A stretch of DNA of 64,000 nt, from the NCBI GenBank assembly GCA_030424595.1, contig JAUHWG010000010.1, positions 62,001 to 126,000 on the forward strand, given 5' to 3'. The notes under the pieces are model-generated. The model saw nothing but the letters and a program-made list of their open reading frames with translations. It was not told the DNA's origin and did not search any database. The stretch is from Polyangia bacterium (lineage in GTDB: Bacteria; Myxococcota_A; Polyangia; Nannocystales; Nannocystaceae). Made by a program: the position numbers and the translations under genes. Positions 36,059 through 44,978 of the stretch are shown here, in pieces (position 1 is the stretch's first letter; every line of letters starts with the position of its first letter).

Positions 36059-36089
36059 GAGGCCCCTACCGCGCTGCGGTAGGGGCCTC
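36059..36089. terminator. Stem-loop terminator candidate after the DUF1328 gene
   Basis: Perfect 13-bp inverted repeat GAGGCCCCTACCG / CGGTAGGGGCCTC with a 5-nt loop. There is no clear T-run after it (TTCGCG), but its strength and position 110 bp past the stop fit termination. Confidence 0.6.
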
Positions 36090-36805
36090 TTCGCGTGGTT
36101 GGGTCGTCCCTCGCGACCCTTATCCAGACCCACCCGCAGGGCTACCTAGCAGACCGTGGCAAGAGTCTCCGCAAGACGCGCAGAGCTCTCACCAGGACGC
36201 CAGTTTCCAGCAAGACGCCACTCCCCGCCGGGCCGCCGATTTTCCGCAGGGCGCGCCAATCTCCCGCAGAGCCGTCGATCGTTTGCAGGTTAGACCCTGG
36301 GCTAAGGGCCTTCGAGGTCCGCAAGATGCGCGTTGTCAAAACCCGCACCTGAGCTTGATCGCGGCGACCACCCCCAAACCGAGACAGTTCAACTTCGACC
36401 CAGACTTCTTCGACAGGAGCTCGGCGATGCCCAAACCTGTGCGGCGATCTCCTCGCCGAGCGCTCGGAGGTTGCTCCCCGCCGCCCGAGCGCCTCACGGT
36501 CCAGGTCTGCCCGAACCTGGTCGCCACCGGGTGCACTGACTCGCTGACCCCGGCGGGGACAAGAGCGCAATTTGGCTTGGCGGTTCAGCGACGACCGAGC
36601 TCGTCGCGACGGTCTCAGGTCGCCACGGAGGAGCCGGATCGACAAAACCGCGGAGGTCTCCAGCCCCGCTACCTGGCTCTTCGCCGGTAACGTAGGTTGG
36701 ATGACCGCCGCGGTGCTCTTGATCGGCGAGAGCATGGCGCATGCGCCGAGGGTCGACCGAAGCCCGAGCTAGAGCCCGTGTCGGTCGCCTAGCCAGGAGA
36801 TGTCG
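36090..36805. other. Long gap without a supported gene
   Basis: 716 bp between convergent genes. All frames are interrupted or of Arg/Pro/Ser composition. Some minus-strand phrases (VEEVWVEVELSRFGGG) look like decayed protein but give no family. Confidence 0.4.
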
Positions 36806-37348
36806 CTAGTCGACCGTCGGCACGGCTTCTCGGGCCTCCGCCGCTGAGGTGAAGTCGATGTTCATGCACGCGTCGATCATCACCTGCAGGGACTCCTCAG
36901 AGCTCGCCCCGTCGCCGAGCGATCGACACGAGTACGACCTGCCGCCGACCTTGCCGCGGGCGACAAAGTGAAAGCGCTCACCGGATCCACCTGCGACGGT
37001 GTACCGGAGCCTGGTCGGTACATTCTCGATGAACCTCACAAGCTCCCTGCTGCGCTCCGAAGCGATCGTGCAGCGGAGGGCCCAGAGGTCCACGACGCCG
37101 CGGCGGACGACCATGTCGAAGTCGTCACCGCCGGTGATGCGAAGCGCCTCTCCGTCGTCCTCAGCTTCGACAGCGGCCTGCCCAGGGGCGCGGATGGTCC
37201 CGCCGAGGCCGGTCGGCGTGAGGTCAATGGCCACCGAATCGACCCCGGCAGGGGGACCTGCCGGGGCGTTCGGGTGACAGGCAAGCCCAGCGCCGAGGAG
37301 GATCGCTCGCGCGCACCTACCTGCAGAGCCAGGCCTTGCCGTGATCAC
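36806..37348 (-). CDS. Predicted lipoprotein of unknown function
   Basis: 180 residues. A signal peptide of about 24 residues ends at GAGLAC. The mature part is rich in beta strands (IDLTPTGLGGTIRAPGQAAV) with three further cysteines, two in RSYSCRSLG and DACMNIDF. No known domain. Its start overlaps the stop of the upstream small lipoprotein gene by ATGA, so the two are translationally coupled. Confidence 0.7.
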   Translation of the reverse strand: MITARPGSAGRCARAILLGAGLACHPNAPAGPPAGVDSVAIDLTPTGLGGTIRAPGQAAVEAEDDGEALRITGGDDFDMVVRRGVVDLWALRCTIASERSRELVRFIENVPTRLRYTVAGGSGERFHFVARGKVGGRSYSCRSLGDGASSEESLQVMIDACMNIDFTSAAEAREAVPTVD

Positions 37349-37611
37349 GAGGACTCTTCGTCAGTGTCATCCTCTGCGCTCGCGGAGGCCTCTGCGCCCT
37401 CCCCCTCGACGGCAGCCGCGGCGGCTCCGTCCTCATCCGCCGCGTAGGCCGAGGCCTCGTCCTCGTCGCTGTAGGCAGCCGCAGCCGCGTCGTCGCCCTC
37501 GGCGGAGGCATCGGCCTCACCGGGGACCGCGGTGGCTTCTGTGGTCTTGTTGGCGCAGCCCGTGAGGGCGAAGGCGAGGGCGAGAGGTGCGATGATCGTC
37601 TTGTAGGACAT
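37345..37611 (-). CDS. Small acidic, Ala-rich lipoprotein
   Basis: 88 residues. The signal peptide MSYKTIIAPLALAFALTGC has a textbook lipobox, and the start is preceded by CAGGAG. The mature 70 residues are almost only Ala, Glu, Asp and Ser with one cysteine (the lipidated one), hence disordered. It may act as a spacer or surface coat. First gene of a two-gene operon with the lipoprotein downstream. Confidence 0.75.
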   Translation of the reverse strand: MSYKTIIAPLALAFALTGCANKTTEATAVPGEADASAEGDDAAAAAYSDEDEASAYAADEDGAAAAAVEGEGAEASASAEDDTDEESS

Positions 37612-38143
37612 TTTGGTTCTCCTGGTTGGATTGTGCGTCAATACGCCGAGTCGCGAGGGGAGCTGCCCGCGAACAGAACCTTGCCTGCTCACCTATCGGA
37701 CATCTCCGCCCGGTTTGTGCAGTCGCTGTAGAGTGCGGCGCCGTCAGGATTGACAGGCCAGGATGGCCGCGACCCACGGCGACGTACCGCCTTCCTGCGC
37801 CCTTGTCCCGCCCCTGGGAGACTTGGCCGCGCAGCCTCGGTGTCGACGGAAGAATAGTCACCGGCCACAACGAGGGGCATTAAAGTAGATCAAAACGCCT
37901 CTGTATGGGGATCCAGGTAGCCTCCGATGAGGACCGATGTCGTACGTCGAAGCGGCCGCACCTGAGTCGATCTCATCAGTTTAAGCCATTACACTACACC
38001 TGCGGACTATGCGCATTCTACATCAACAACGTTCTACCTGAACTCGGGCCAGCGACCGACCCCGTCGAGAGTCCCCGCGCCGTTGCTCAGGATCCGCATC
38101 GGGTCGTCGCGCGTAACCGCCCGCCTGAAGTATCCTCCGCGGC
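37612..38143. other. Divergent intergenic region
   Basis: Between two divergent lipoprotein genes. It contains locally AT-rich stretches near 37880-37900 and 37975-38030, the likely promoter zones. No RNA gene fold was found by eye. Confidence 0.4.
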
Positions 38144-39007
38144 ATGAAGAACGGCCCAAGCCTCTTCTCGATCCTCACCGTATCTACGCTCACGCTCGGG
38201 TGTACCCCCGACGACGGGGCCTCGACCGGGACCAACACCGAGTCGAGCGCGACCACCATCGCCTCCGCGAGCGCCAGCTCGAGCGGAGATCCCAGCGCCA
38301 GCGCCAGCGCCAGCGCCAGCTCGAGCTCCGGCGCCACGTCGGACGCCACCGAGGCGACCTCTGACACGACGGGGACGGAGGAGACGATGACCACCACCGG
38401 CTTCGCGCCGACCGTCGGCGACGGCGTCTTCCTCTACACGGGCTCCGGCGGAGACAACTACGACACGGACGCCGCCGCCCTCGAGTCCCTCTACACGAAC
38501 GCGGGGATCCCAGTCACCCGCAGCGACGTCATCGACGGGGACGTGTCGGCGGAGCACGGCTGCCTCGTTCTCCTAAACCCCAGGGACTCCCTCCCCGCGC
38601 AGGTCGTCGACGCGGCCCAGGCGATGGTCGACGGCGGCGGCCGAGTGGTCTTCCAGACCGAGCACAGCGGCTACGGAGGCCACGAGATCGCCAACGCCGT
38701 GCTCGAAGGGCTGGGGAGCTCGCTTCGCTCCCTGCCAGAGAGCCGAAGCGGCTGGGCGATGGTCGACATCGCCGCCGCGCCGCCGCTGACCGACGGCGTC
38801 GGCGAGCTCTCCCCCTTCTTCGTCGCGCGGGTCGAGGTCGGCGCCGGCGAGGCGATCGCGACCCTGACCGGCGAGGACTGGGTCGTCATCGCCCGCGAGA
38901 GCGTCAGCGAAGGCGAGGTCGTCGTCGTCACCGACGGGTCGATGTTCGGCTACTCCCTCGACTCCGGGGACAACGAGCGGTTCATCCTCAACTTCGCTGA
39001 GCTTTGA
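38144..39007 (+). CDS. Lipoprotein with a glutamine-amidotransferase-like domain
   Basis: 287 residues. Signal peptide with lipobox LTLGC, then an 80-residue linker of Ser, Ala, Thr and Glu (SASASASASSSS). The folded part has alternating strands and helices: VFLYTGSGGDNYDTDAAALE, GCLVLLNPRDSL, GGGRVVFQTEHSG and VVVVTDGSMFGYS. This is the class I amidotransferase-like/DUF4350 pattern, lacking a catalytic Cys. Such domains often sense or bind ligands in gliding or surface proteins. Assignment of the fold is tentative. Confidence 0.65.
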   Translation: MKNGPSLFSILTVSTLTLGCTPDDGASTGTNTESSATTIASASASSSGDPSASASASASSSSGATSDATEATSDTTGTEETMTTTGFAPTVGDGVFLYTGSGGDNYDTDAAALESLYTNAGIPVTRSDVIDGDVSAEHGCLVLLNPRDSLPAQVVDAAQAMVDGGGRVVFQTEHSGYGGHEIANAVLEGLGSSLRSLPESRSGWAMVDIAAAPPLTDGVGELSPFFVARVEVGAGEAIATLTGEDWVVIARESVSEGEVVVVTDGSMFGYSLDSGDNERFILNFAEL

Positions 39008-39086
39008 TCGCCGATATCTCGCAGACCACCGTCGCGGCTGGCGACACCGGGTTCGCGGTCTGCTTGGCGCGGGCGCTCACCGATAG

Positions 39087-39122
39087 TCATGCAACGAGAT
39101 CCATGGATGTTGGGTTGCATGA
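39087..39122. repeat. Inverted repeat between convergent genes
   Basis: TCATGCAAC and GTTGCATGA form a perfect 9-bp stem, with the palindrome ATCCATGGAT inside the 18-nt loop. It could be a bidirectional terminator for the flanking convergent genes, but there is no T-run. Confidence 0.45.
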
Positions 39123-39209
39123 ACCCGTCGGACGCCGGCCCTCAGCTCGAATCGCAACTTGAGCCCTGGCGAGGGCAGCGACAGGCCGAGCCCTCGAAGG
39201 AGCCCCAGC

Positions 39210-39830
39210 TCAGCCGCGGAGCCCCTGACCGAGCCCCTGACCGACGCCCGGAGAGAAACGACCAGTCCTCCGGGCGTAGTCGCGATAGCTCGCGCCGTGC
39301 ACCCGCAGGAGATAGGGCTCCTCGACGACGCGGACCTGAAGCTCGATCCCGACAACGAGCGCGATCCAGGCGGGGAGCGCCAACGGCACCCAGGCGACCA
39401 TCGCCAGGCCGGCGAGGATCATCCCCGAGAAGACCGGGTTGCGAGACCAGGCGAAGAGACCGGAGGTCCGCAGGGTCGTCCGTTCGCCCGCGTCGACGCC
39501 GATCCGCCAGGCGTCGCCCATCTGCGCCTGGGCGACCACGGTGATCGCCGATCCGACGGCGAAGAGCAGCGCGCCTGCGCCGAGGAGCAGAGGGCTCAGG
39601 GATCCAGGCGCGATGCTCATCGCCAGCAGCGGCGCGACGACAAAGCCCGCGCAGGAGAGCCCGAGGAGAACGCCTCCCCACCAGGAGGCGCTGCCGGGTC
39701 GACCGTGGACGCCGCGCCAGCCGGTGGAGCCGGTGCGTCGACGGTGGAGGAGGCTGCGACCTACGATCGCGACGAGGGCGTACAGGACGAGCGCGCCGAA
39801 TGCTACGCTCGCGGCGATGTCAGTGTTCAT
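39210..39830 (-). CDS. Isoprenylcysteine carboxyl methyltransferase (ICMT/PEMT)-like membrane protein
   Basis: 206 residues with four to five transmembrane helices. The conserved C-terminal block of ICMT/phospholipid methyltransferase proteins is present: MGDAWRIGVDAGERTTLRTS, LFAWSRNPVFSGM and a final E-x-YL-x-H-G-x-x-Y (EEPYLLRVHGASYRDY). It probably transfers a methyl group from S-adenosylmethionine to a lipid or prenylated substrate. The TetR gene diverges from it with 53 bp between start codons and is its likely regulator. Confidence 0.85.
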   Translation of the reverse strand: MNTDIAASVAFGALVLYALVAIVGRSLLHRRRTGSTGWRGVHGRPGSASWWGGVLLGLSCAGFVVAPLLAMSIAPGSLSPLLLGAGALLFAVGSAITVVAQAQMGDAWRIGVDAGERTTLRTSGLFAWSRNPVFSGMILAGLAMVAWVPLALPAWIALVVGIELQVRVVEEPYLLRVHGASYRDYARRTGRFSPGVGQGLGQGLRG

Positions 39831-39883
39831 GCGCCAAGCATGACCGACGGATCACCTGCCTACGACTCGGATACTCAGCTCCC

Positions 39884-40501
39884 ATGCCGGCCGCCCGAAA
39901 ACCCTCCACACGCCGTCGTAGGCCGGTCCAGGCCCGTGCTCAAGAGACTGTCGCGGCGATCCTCGAGGCGGCAGCTCGGCTCTACGAGCGCGGCAGCACG
40001 ACGACCAACCGCATCGCTCAGCTCGCGGGCGTCTCGATCGGCTCGCTCTACGAGTACTTCCCGAACAAGGACGCGATCATCCATGCGCTCCTCGACAAGC
40101 ACATGCGGGCGGCTACAGAGCAGCTGCTCGCCGAGCTCGCGGCGCTCGATCCAGAGACGACGCCGCTCGAGCTCGGGATCCGCCGCCTCGTCGACCTCAT
40201 GCTCGACCTGCACGCCGACCGTCCGGGGCTCCACCGCCTCTTCGTCGCTCGGGTGATGGGCCTGCCGGCGGTCCGTCAGCGCCTGAACGGGATCGAGCTC
40301 GAGCTGCGCCGTGAGGTCACCGCCTGGCTCAGGTCCCACCCGGAGGTCTCGGTCACCGACGCCGCCCTGGCCGCTCGCGTCGTCGTCCAGAGCACCGACG
40401 CCCTCGTCCACCGCTACGTCGAAGACGACGAGGGCGTGAGCCCGGAGGACTTCGCAGCGGCGCTGACAGGGCTGTGGATGGCCTATCTCAGCGATGCGTG
40501 A
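39884..40501 (+). CDS. TetR-family transcriptional regulator
   Basis: 205 residues. The N-terminal helix-turn-helix (ILEAAARLYERGSTTTNRIA, VSIGSLYEYFPNKDAI) is followed by an all-helical effector domain. The Arg-rich N-terminus (ARKPSTRRRRPVQARAQETV) is typical of the YfiR/AcrR-like group. It diverges from the ICMT-like gene; no obvious palindrome was found in the short gap. Confidence 0.9.
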   Translation: MPAARKPSTRRRRPVQARAQETVAAILEAAARLYERGSTTTNRIAQLAGVSIGSLYEYFPNKDAIIHALLDKHMRAATEQLLAELAALDPETTPLELGIRRLVDLMLDLHADRPGLHRLFVARVMGLPAVRQRLNGIELELRREVTAWLRSHPEVSVTDAALAARVVVQSTDALVHRYVEDDEGVSPEDFAAALTGLWMAYLSDA

Positions 40502-40558
40502 TCGCCCGCCCGATCGTCACTCTCCGACGATGCTCGCCCGGCAATCCGATCGGCCTCG

Positions 40559-43156
40559 TCAGCGTCGGCGACCCTGCGCTCTGCGCTCGCGTCGCTTCAG
40601 CGACCACGCGGTGAGGAGCATACAGATCGCCGTGTAGAGCAGGAGCACGCCCCAGGTCAGGACGATGTGGCCGACCGAGGGGTCGTAGTTGACCGTCCAA
40701 TAGGGCTCACAGGTCAGGACGAGCCCCGGGATGTCGCAGGTCGTCATGTCCCGCGGCTCGACGATGTGGGCGATCGATCCCAGCGCCTCCATGCCCCAGC
40801 GCGCGCCGGTGAGGTACGAGATCGGCGCGATCACCTTGGGCAGCGGCATCAGGGCCAAGGCGAAGACGAGCTGAGGGATGAGCGCGAGGGGGACGACGCT
40901 CATCGCCTTGTCCGAGTTCGAGACGAGCGTAGAGATCAGGAGGCCGAGGCCGACCCCGGTCAACGAGGTCAGGAAGACAGTGACGAAGGTCGCGCCCCAG
41001 AGGCCGAAGGGGGGGCTGCGGATCACCTCGACGAAGCCCTCGTCGGTCAGGGCCGAGACCGCCGCGGAGAAGTCGACCTTGAGCGCGATCACCAGGACCA
41101 GGACCAGGCTCTGGACGAGGCAGAGCCCGGCCAACACGCCGAGCTTGGAGAGGAGGTAGGAGCTGGTCCGGAGGTTCGCCAGGCGCTCGCGCCGGAAGAT
41201 CCGCGCCTCCTTGGTGATCTCGCGGACGGAGTTCAGCACGCCGAACCACACCGCGACGACGGCGAGGAGGAAGAGCATCAGCCGACCGTTGGAGGAGACC
41301 ACGTTTTGCAGGGCCGCGGGACGGGCGGCGAGGAGGAGGACAAAGCCGATCACCGGCGCCTGGAGGAGGAGGATCCACAGGTTCTTCCGGTCCGAGATGA
41401 TCAGCCGGAGATAGCGGTGCATCAGGATCCGCAGCTGCAGGGCGACCGAGACCTTGGCCTCGCTCGGCTGTCGCGGACGGCCAGACGCGGCGTTGGGCGG
41501 GGCCGAGACGCGGTAGCGGTAGATCCCCGGGGCGACCGCCTGGAGGTCGACCGGCACCGGCACGAGCGAGCTCTCCTGACCGCTGTCGGCCCGGCGCTGG
41601 CGCTCGTAGACATAGCGCCGGTACTCCTCGGTCGTCCGGTAGCGGATCTCCCAGAGCTCCGCGTTGGACGGCGGCCTCGTCGACGTCGCGTTGTGCTCGC
41701 GCCAGACCGCGAACTCCGCGGCGAGCTCGCCGTGGGCGACGTCCTGGGCCGCGCTCGCCTGTCCGTCGAGCTTTGTGTAGATGTCGGCGAAGTCGCCGCT
41801 TTGGACCCGAAACATCGCCAGCGCCCCGGCGGGCGGGCCGAAGTAGACCATCCGCCCCTCAGCCATGAAGACGACGAGGTCGCACTGCATGATGTTCGCG
41901 GTCGCGTGGGTGACCAGCACCACCGTCCGCCCGGAGTCGGCGAGGTAGCGCAGCGTGTACATCATCCGCTTCTCGAGGCCGGGGTCGAGGCCCGACGTCG
42001 GCTCGTCGAGGAAGAAGAGGCTCGGCTCGGAGATCAGCTCGGAGGCGATCGAGACCCGCTTGCGCTGCCCGCCGGAGAGGTCGTGGATGTACTTGTCACC
42101 GTGCTCGCTCATCCGCACGTCGGCGAGAACACGGCTGATCCGCCCCTCGAGCTCCGCCGCGGAAGTGTCGGGCGGCAGGCGCAGCTTGGCGGTGAAGTAG
42201 AGCGCCTCGCGGACCCGCAGGTTCGGGTGGACGATGTCGTCCTGAGGCACGTAGCCGATGACCGGCCGGTAGGCGTCGAAGTTCGCGTAGAAGTCATCGG
42301 AGTTGACGAGGACCATCCCCTCGTCCGCCCGCTGATAGCCCGAGAGGGCGCCCATCAAGGTCGACTTGCCCGCCCCCGAAGGCCCGACGATGCCGACGAA
42401 CTCGCAGGGCTCCGCGACCAGCGAGACATGGTCGAGGATCATCCGTCCGCCGGCGGCGCGGGAGAGGCCGCGAGCGTCGAGCCGCATCGCCCCCTGCTGG
42501 TCAAAGTGCTCCAGCGACTCGCCGTCGTAGCTGAGCTTGAAGGGGCCGAGCTGGACGATGTCGCCGACCCGGAGCACATGCTCGTCGATCCGCTTGCCGT
42601 TGACGAAGGAGCCGTTGATGCTGCCGCGGTCGCGGAGCACATGTTCGCCGCCTGTCCGCGAGACCTCGGCGTGCAGCCGCGAGACCTGCAGGTTCGGCAG
42701 ATCGATGTCACACCCCTCGCGGCCGAGCGTCGTCACCTTCGCCGTGAGCGCCCGCCGCGACACCGGCTCCGAGGGCTGCACCTGCGCCTGCTTGCCGATG
42801 TCCTGATAGGTCAGGCTGATGAAGTTCCCGGTCGCGGGCTCGGCGATCCGGACGACATCACCGTCGACCAGATCATGGGCCGCGACCCGCTGGCCGCGGA
42901 CGAGGATCCCGTTGGCGCTCTCGAGATCGACGATCCGATGGCCGACGCCGTCGGGCTCGATCCGAGCGTGATACGGCGCGAGACAGCGCGAGCTGATGAC
43001 AATGTCATTGTCCGCCGCGCTGCCGATCGTCAGCGGCTCCAGGGCTATCCGCAGCTCCTGCAGCTTGTGGCCCCGCTCCTCGATCAGGAGGTAGGTCGTC
43101 GCTGACCGGACGAAGACGGTCTCTTCGTTCCGCGACCCGGTCAGCGACGGCGACAC
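40559..43156 (-). CDS. FHA-domain ABC transporter (ABCG-type half transporter)
   Basis: About 865 residues. Two FHA domains (roughly 25-110, with GSAADNDIVIS; and 130-215, with LGREGCDIDLP and SRLHAEVSRT) precede an ABC ATPase with Walker A GPSGAGKST (about 260), signature LSGGQRKRV and Walker B LFFLDEPTSGLDP. The C-terminal 290 residues are a six-helix ABC2 permease. This is the architecture of mycobacterial Rv1747, where FHA domains bind phosphothreonine on kinases or the transporter and control export, so the Ser/Thr kinases at 50 and 58 kb are possible partners (inference). The start is uncertain: GTG chosen; no ATG with a ribosome-binding site exists. Confidence 0.88.
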   Translation of the reverse strand: MSPSLTGSRNEETVFVRSATTYLLIEERGHKLQELRIALEPLTIGSAADNDIVISSRCLAPYHARIEPDGVGHRIVDLESANGILVRGQRVAAHDLVDGDVVRIAEPATGNFISLTYQDIGKQAQVQPSEPVSRRALTAKVTTLGREGCDIDLPNLQVSRLHAEVSRTGGEHVLRDRGSINGSFVNGKRIDEHVLRVGDIVQLGPFKLSYDGESLEHFDQQGAMRLDARGLSRAAGGRMILDHVSLVAEPCEFVGIVGPSGAGKSTLMGALSGYQRADEGMVLVNSDDFYANFDAYRPVIGYVPQDDIVHPNLRVREALYFTAKLRLPPDTSAAELEGRISRVLADVRMSEHGDKYIHDLSGGQRKRVSIASELISEPSLFFLDEPTSGLDPGLEKRMMYTLRYLADSGRTVVLVTHATANIMQCDLVVFMAEGRMVYFGPPAGALAMFRVQSGDFADIYTKLDGQASAAQDVAHGELAAEFAVWREHNATSTRPPSNAELWEIRYRTTEEYRRYVYERQRRADSGQESSLVPVPVDLQAVAPGIYRYRVSAPPNAASGRPRQPSEAKVSVALQLRILMHRYLRLIISDRKNLWILLLQAPVIGFVLLLAARPAALQNVVSSNGRLMLFLLAVVAVWFGVLNSVREITKEARIFRRERLANLRTSSYLLSKLGVLAGLCLVQSLVLVLVIALKVDFSAAVSALTDEGFVEVIRSPPFGLWGATFVTVFLTSLTGVGLGLLISTLVSNSDKAMSVVPLALIPQLVFALALMPLPKVIAPISYLTGARWGMEALGSIAHIVEPRDMTTCDIPGLVLTCEPYWTVNYDPSVGHIVLTWGVLLLYTAICMLLTAWSLKRRERRAQGRRR

Positions 43157-43378
43157 ACGCCTATCATGCGAACACGGGGCCGCGGACCGCAAGCCGGCAG
43201 CGTCCTTGACGCAGAGCCCTCACCGGCCGAGGGCAGGCGTCCGCAGCGTCGCAAAATGACACCACAAGCGCGCCCCCCGGCGACTGGGCGCGATCCTGCC
43301 CGCCCAGACCTGCCGATGTCACCGCAGCGGTGACGCCGAAGCGGAGACCTCGAGGCGGACCAAGGCCTGGGGAGATCG

Positions 43379-43401
43379 CCGCGAGGGTGGTACCCTCGCG
43401 G
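43379..43401 (+). promoter_or_regulatory. Hairpin immediately before a start codon
   Basis: Perfect 10-bp inverted repeat CCGCGAGGGT-ggt-ACCCTCGCGG ending 4 nt before the ATG of the next gene, so it covers the normal ribosome-binding-site position. Either it controls translation or it is an operator overlapping a short leader. Confidence 0.5.
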
Positions 43402-43405
43402 TCGG

Positions 43406-43963
43406 ATGACTGGTGTAATTCGACCTGCTGCACACGCCGGGCCGCTCCGGCTGGCTTCGCTTGGCGCTCTCGGACTCGCGTTTGCATTCGCCACCGCGTG
43501 CGACCTCGACGAGGTCGAGGTCAAGGACCAGGACGGAGCCGCCTATCAGGTCGAAGGCAAGGCCGGCAAGAAGGTCCTCACCGCCCCGGACGGCACCCAA
43601 TACACGGTCAAGCCTGGCGGGACGATCATCGACTCTGAGGGCAATAAGACCAAGATCAAGCGCGACGGGACGATCGTCCAGCCCGACGGATCACGGGTCA
43701 ATATCTACGGTGACGGCACCAAGACCACGCTCAAGGTCGACGGCGTAGAGCTCGCGGAGGACGGCACCAAGACCCTCCAACACGATGATGGCTCGAAGAC
43801 CATCATCAAGGCCGACGGCTCGGTCGAGCGCGTCTACAAGGACGGCACCAAGACCAAGCTGCAGACGAGCGACGGTACCAAGCCCGCCGACAAGCCCGCC
43901 GACAAGCCCGCAGACAGGCCCGCAGACAGGCCCGCCGACGCCCCGAGCGAAGGCTCGAAGTAG
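43406..43963 (+). CDS. Lipoprotein with Tcp10/CPAP G-box-like beta repeats
   Basis: 185 residues. Lipobox FATAC at about residue 32. The folded part (40-155) is built of short, regularly spaced strands with Gly turns (APDGTQYTVKPGG, SEGNKTKIKRDG, GDGTKTTLKVDG, HDDGSKTIIKADG, YKDGTKTKLQT), the pattern of the Tcp10_C/G-box domain that forms an open single-layer beta sheet. The tail is five PADKPAD/PADRPAD units. The domain can polymerise in eukaryotic centriole proteins; a bacterial role is unknown. Translation is probably affected by the upstream hairpin. Confidence 0.7.
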   Translation: MTGVIRPAAHAGPLRLASLGALGLAFAFATACDLDEVEVKDQDGAAYQVEGKAGKKVLTAPDGTQYTVKPGGTIIDSEGNKTKIKRDGTIVQPDGSRVNIYGDGTKTTLKVDGVELAEDGTKTLQHDDGSKTIIKADGSVERVYKDGTKTKLQTSDGTKPADKPADKPADRPADRPADAPSEGSK

Positions 43964-44035
43964 TCCGCCGAGGGTGAAGCTCGCTCCTCCGCCGTCGCTC
44001 GCGATCCCCTCTCGCCTGTGACACCAGGGGCTGAC

Positions 44036-44055
44036 GCTCGCCTGCGAAGGCGAGC
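44036..44055. terminator. Stem-loop, possible terminator
   Basis: Perfect 8-bp stem GCTCGCCT / AGGCGAGC with a 4-nt loop, 73 bp downstream of the Tcp10-like gene; no T-run. Confidence 0.3.
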
Positions 44056-44075
44056 TTGCGACGCGGCTCCGACGC

Positions 44076-44175
44076 GGACACTCGTCGCGCCGCTCGGACA
44101 CTCGTCGCGCCGCTCGGACACTCGTCGCGCCGCTCGGACACTCGTCGCGCCGCTCGGACACTCGTCGCGCCGCTC
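44076..44175. repeat. Tandem repeat, 5 x 20 bp
   Basis: Five perfect copies of GGACACTCGTCGCGCCGCTC, intergenic. Flanking sequence to 44330 continues with looser GAGCCGATCCAGG-type repeats. No gene. Confidence 0.97.
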
Positions 44176-44330
44176 CGGGACCGAGCCAGCCGAGCCGCGC
44201 CAAGCTCAGATCAACCGAGCCCGGCCAAGCCGCGCAAGATGAGCCGAGACCGGCCGATCCAGGTCGAGCCGATCCAGGCCGAAGCGATCCAGGTCGAGCC
44301 GACCCTGCCCGTCGACCGACAGGCTAGCGG

Positions 44331-44978
44331 CTAGTCGAGCTCGACAGAGTAGTTCACGACCATCTGTTGGCCGTCGAAGGTCGGGAAGCGATGGTCATGG
44401 ATCGCCGCCCGCGTGCAGGGGACGATCCCGTAGATGCTCAGCTCCTCAGGCGCCGTGACGTTGACGCCGTCGACCTGACCGGACTTGCCGAGGACCCTAA
44501 ACTCGAAGTCGATGCGGCCGCTGCCGAGACCGTTGTTGTAGCAAGAGGCGATCCCCAGGCACTTGTTGAGCTCGTGCTCGATCGTCCGCATCTCGACCAT
44601 CAGGCGCTCCTCGCTGAGGCGCTCGCTGCCGGCGTTCATGTCGAGCACGGTCGCCTTATTGGGATCGTAGGACGGGATCGAAGAGTCGTCGACGGGGACA
44701 AACGTCTCCGGCAGGTTCGCCGGGTCGATGTCACAGGTGCCCCATGAGGTCACCGGCGGCGGGCCCTCCATGGGCTGCTCGTCGATCCGGGTCGAGAGCC
44801 CCTCGCAGACAGCCGTCGAGTAGTCGACCACACACCGTCCCTCGTCGCAGCGGGTGTACTTGCCGCACATGCCGTTGCAGTCGACGGGCGAGCTCGTCTC
44901 GCCCTCCTGACGCTTGCACGAGGGCAAGGCGAGGGCGAAGCTCAAGAACACACCAACAGTGACCACCCGTTGTCGCAT
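44331..44978 (-). CDS. Lipoprotein with AgmX/PglI-like C-terminal domain
   Basis: 215 residues. The signal peptide MRQRVVTVGVFLSFALALPSC is lipoprotein-type. A small cysteine module follows (CNGMCGKYTRCDEGRC). The C-terminal 100 residues (SGRIDFEFRVLGKSGQVDGV, ending CTRAAIHDHRFPTFDG) resemble the AgmX/PglI C-terminal, TonB-C-like domain common in myxobacteria, which pairs a beta sheet with conserved cysteines. AgmX and PglI take part in gliding motility; this protein is only related by domain. Confidence 0.7.
   Translation of the reverse strand: MRQRVVTVGVFLSFALALPSCKRQEGETSSPVDCNGMCGKYTRCDEGRCVVDYSTAVCEGLSTRIDEQPMEGPPPVTSWGTCDIDPANLPETFVPVDDSSIPSYDPNKATVLDMNAGSERLSEERLMVEMRTIEHELNKCLGIASCYNNGLGSGRIDFEFRVLGKSGQVDGVNVTAPEELSIYGIVPCTRAAIHDHRFPTFDGQQMVVNYSVELD

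Noticed and set aside
36283..36690. 135-codon frame in the long gap after DUF1328
   Set aside because: Arg/Ser/Pro-rich, no domain, and several frames are equally open as expected by chance at this GC content.
40667..43105. 812-codon plus-strand frame across the ABC transporter
   Set aside because: Antisense shadow; the minus strand encodes intact FHA, Walker and ABC signature motifs.
44076..44175. CRISPR array
   Set aside because: The 20-bp units are contiguous without spacers, so this is a simple tandem repeat.
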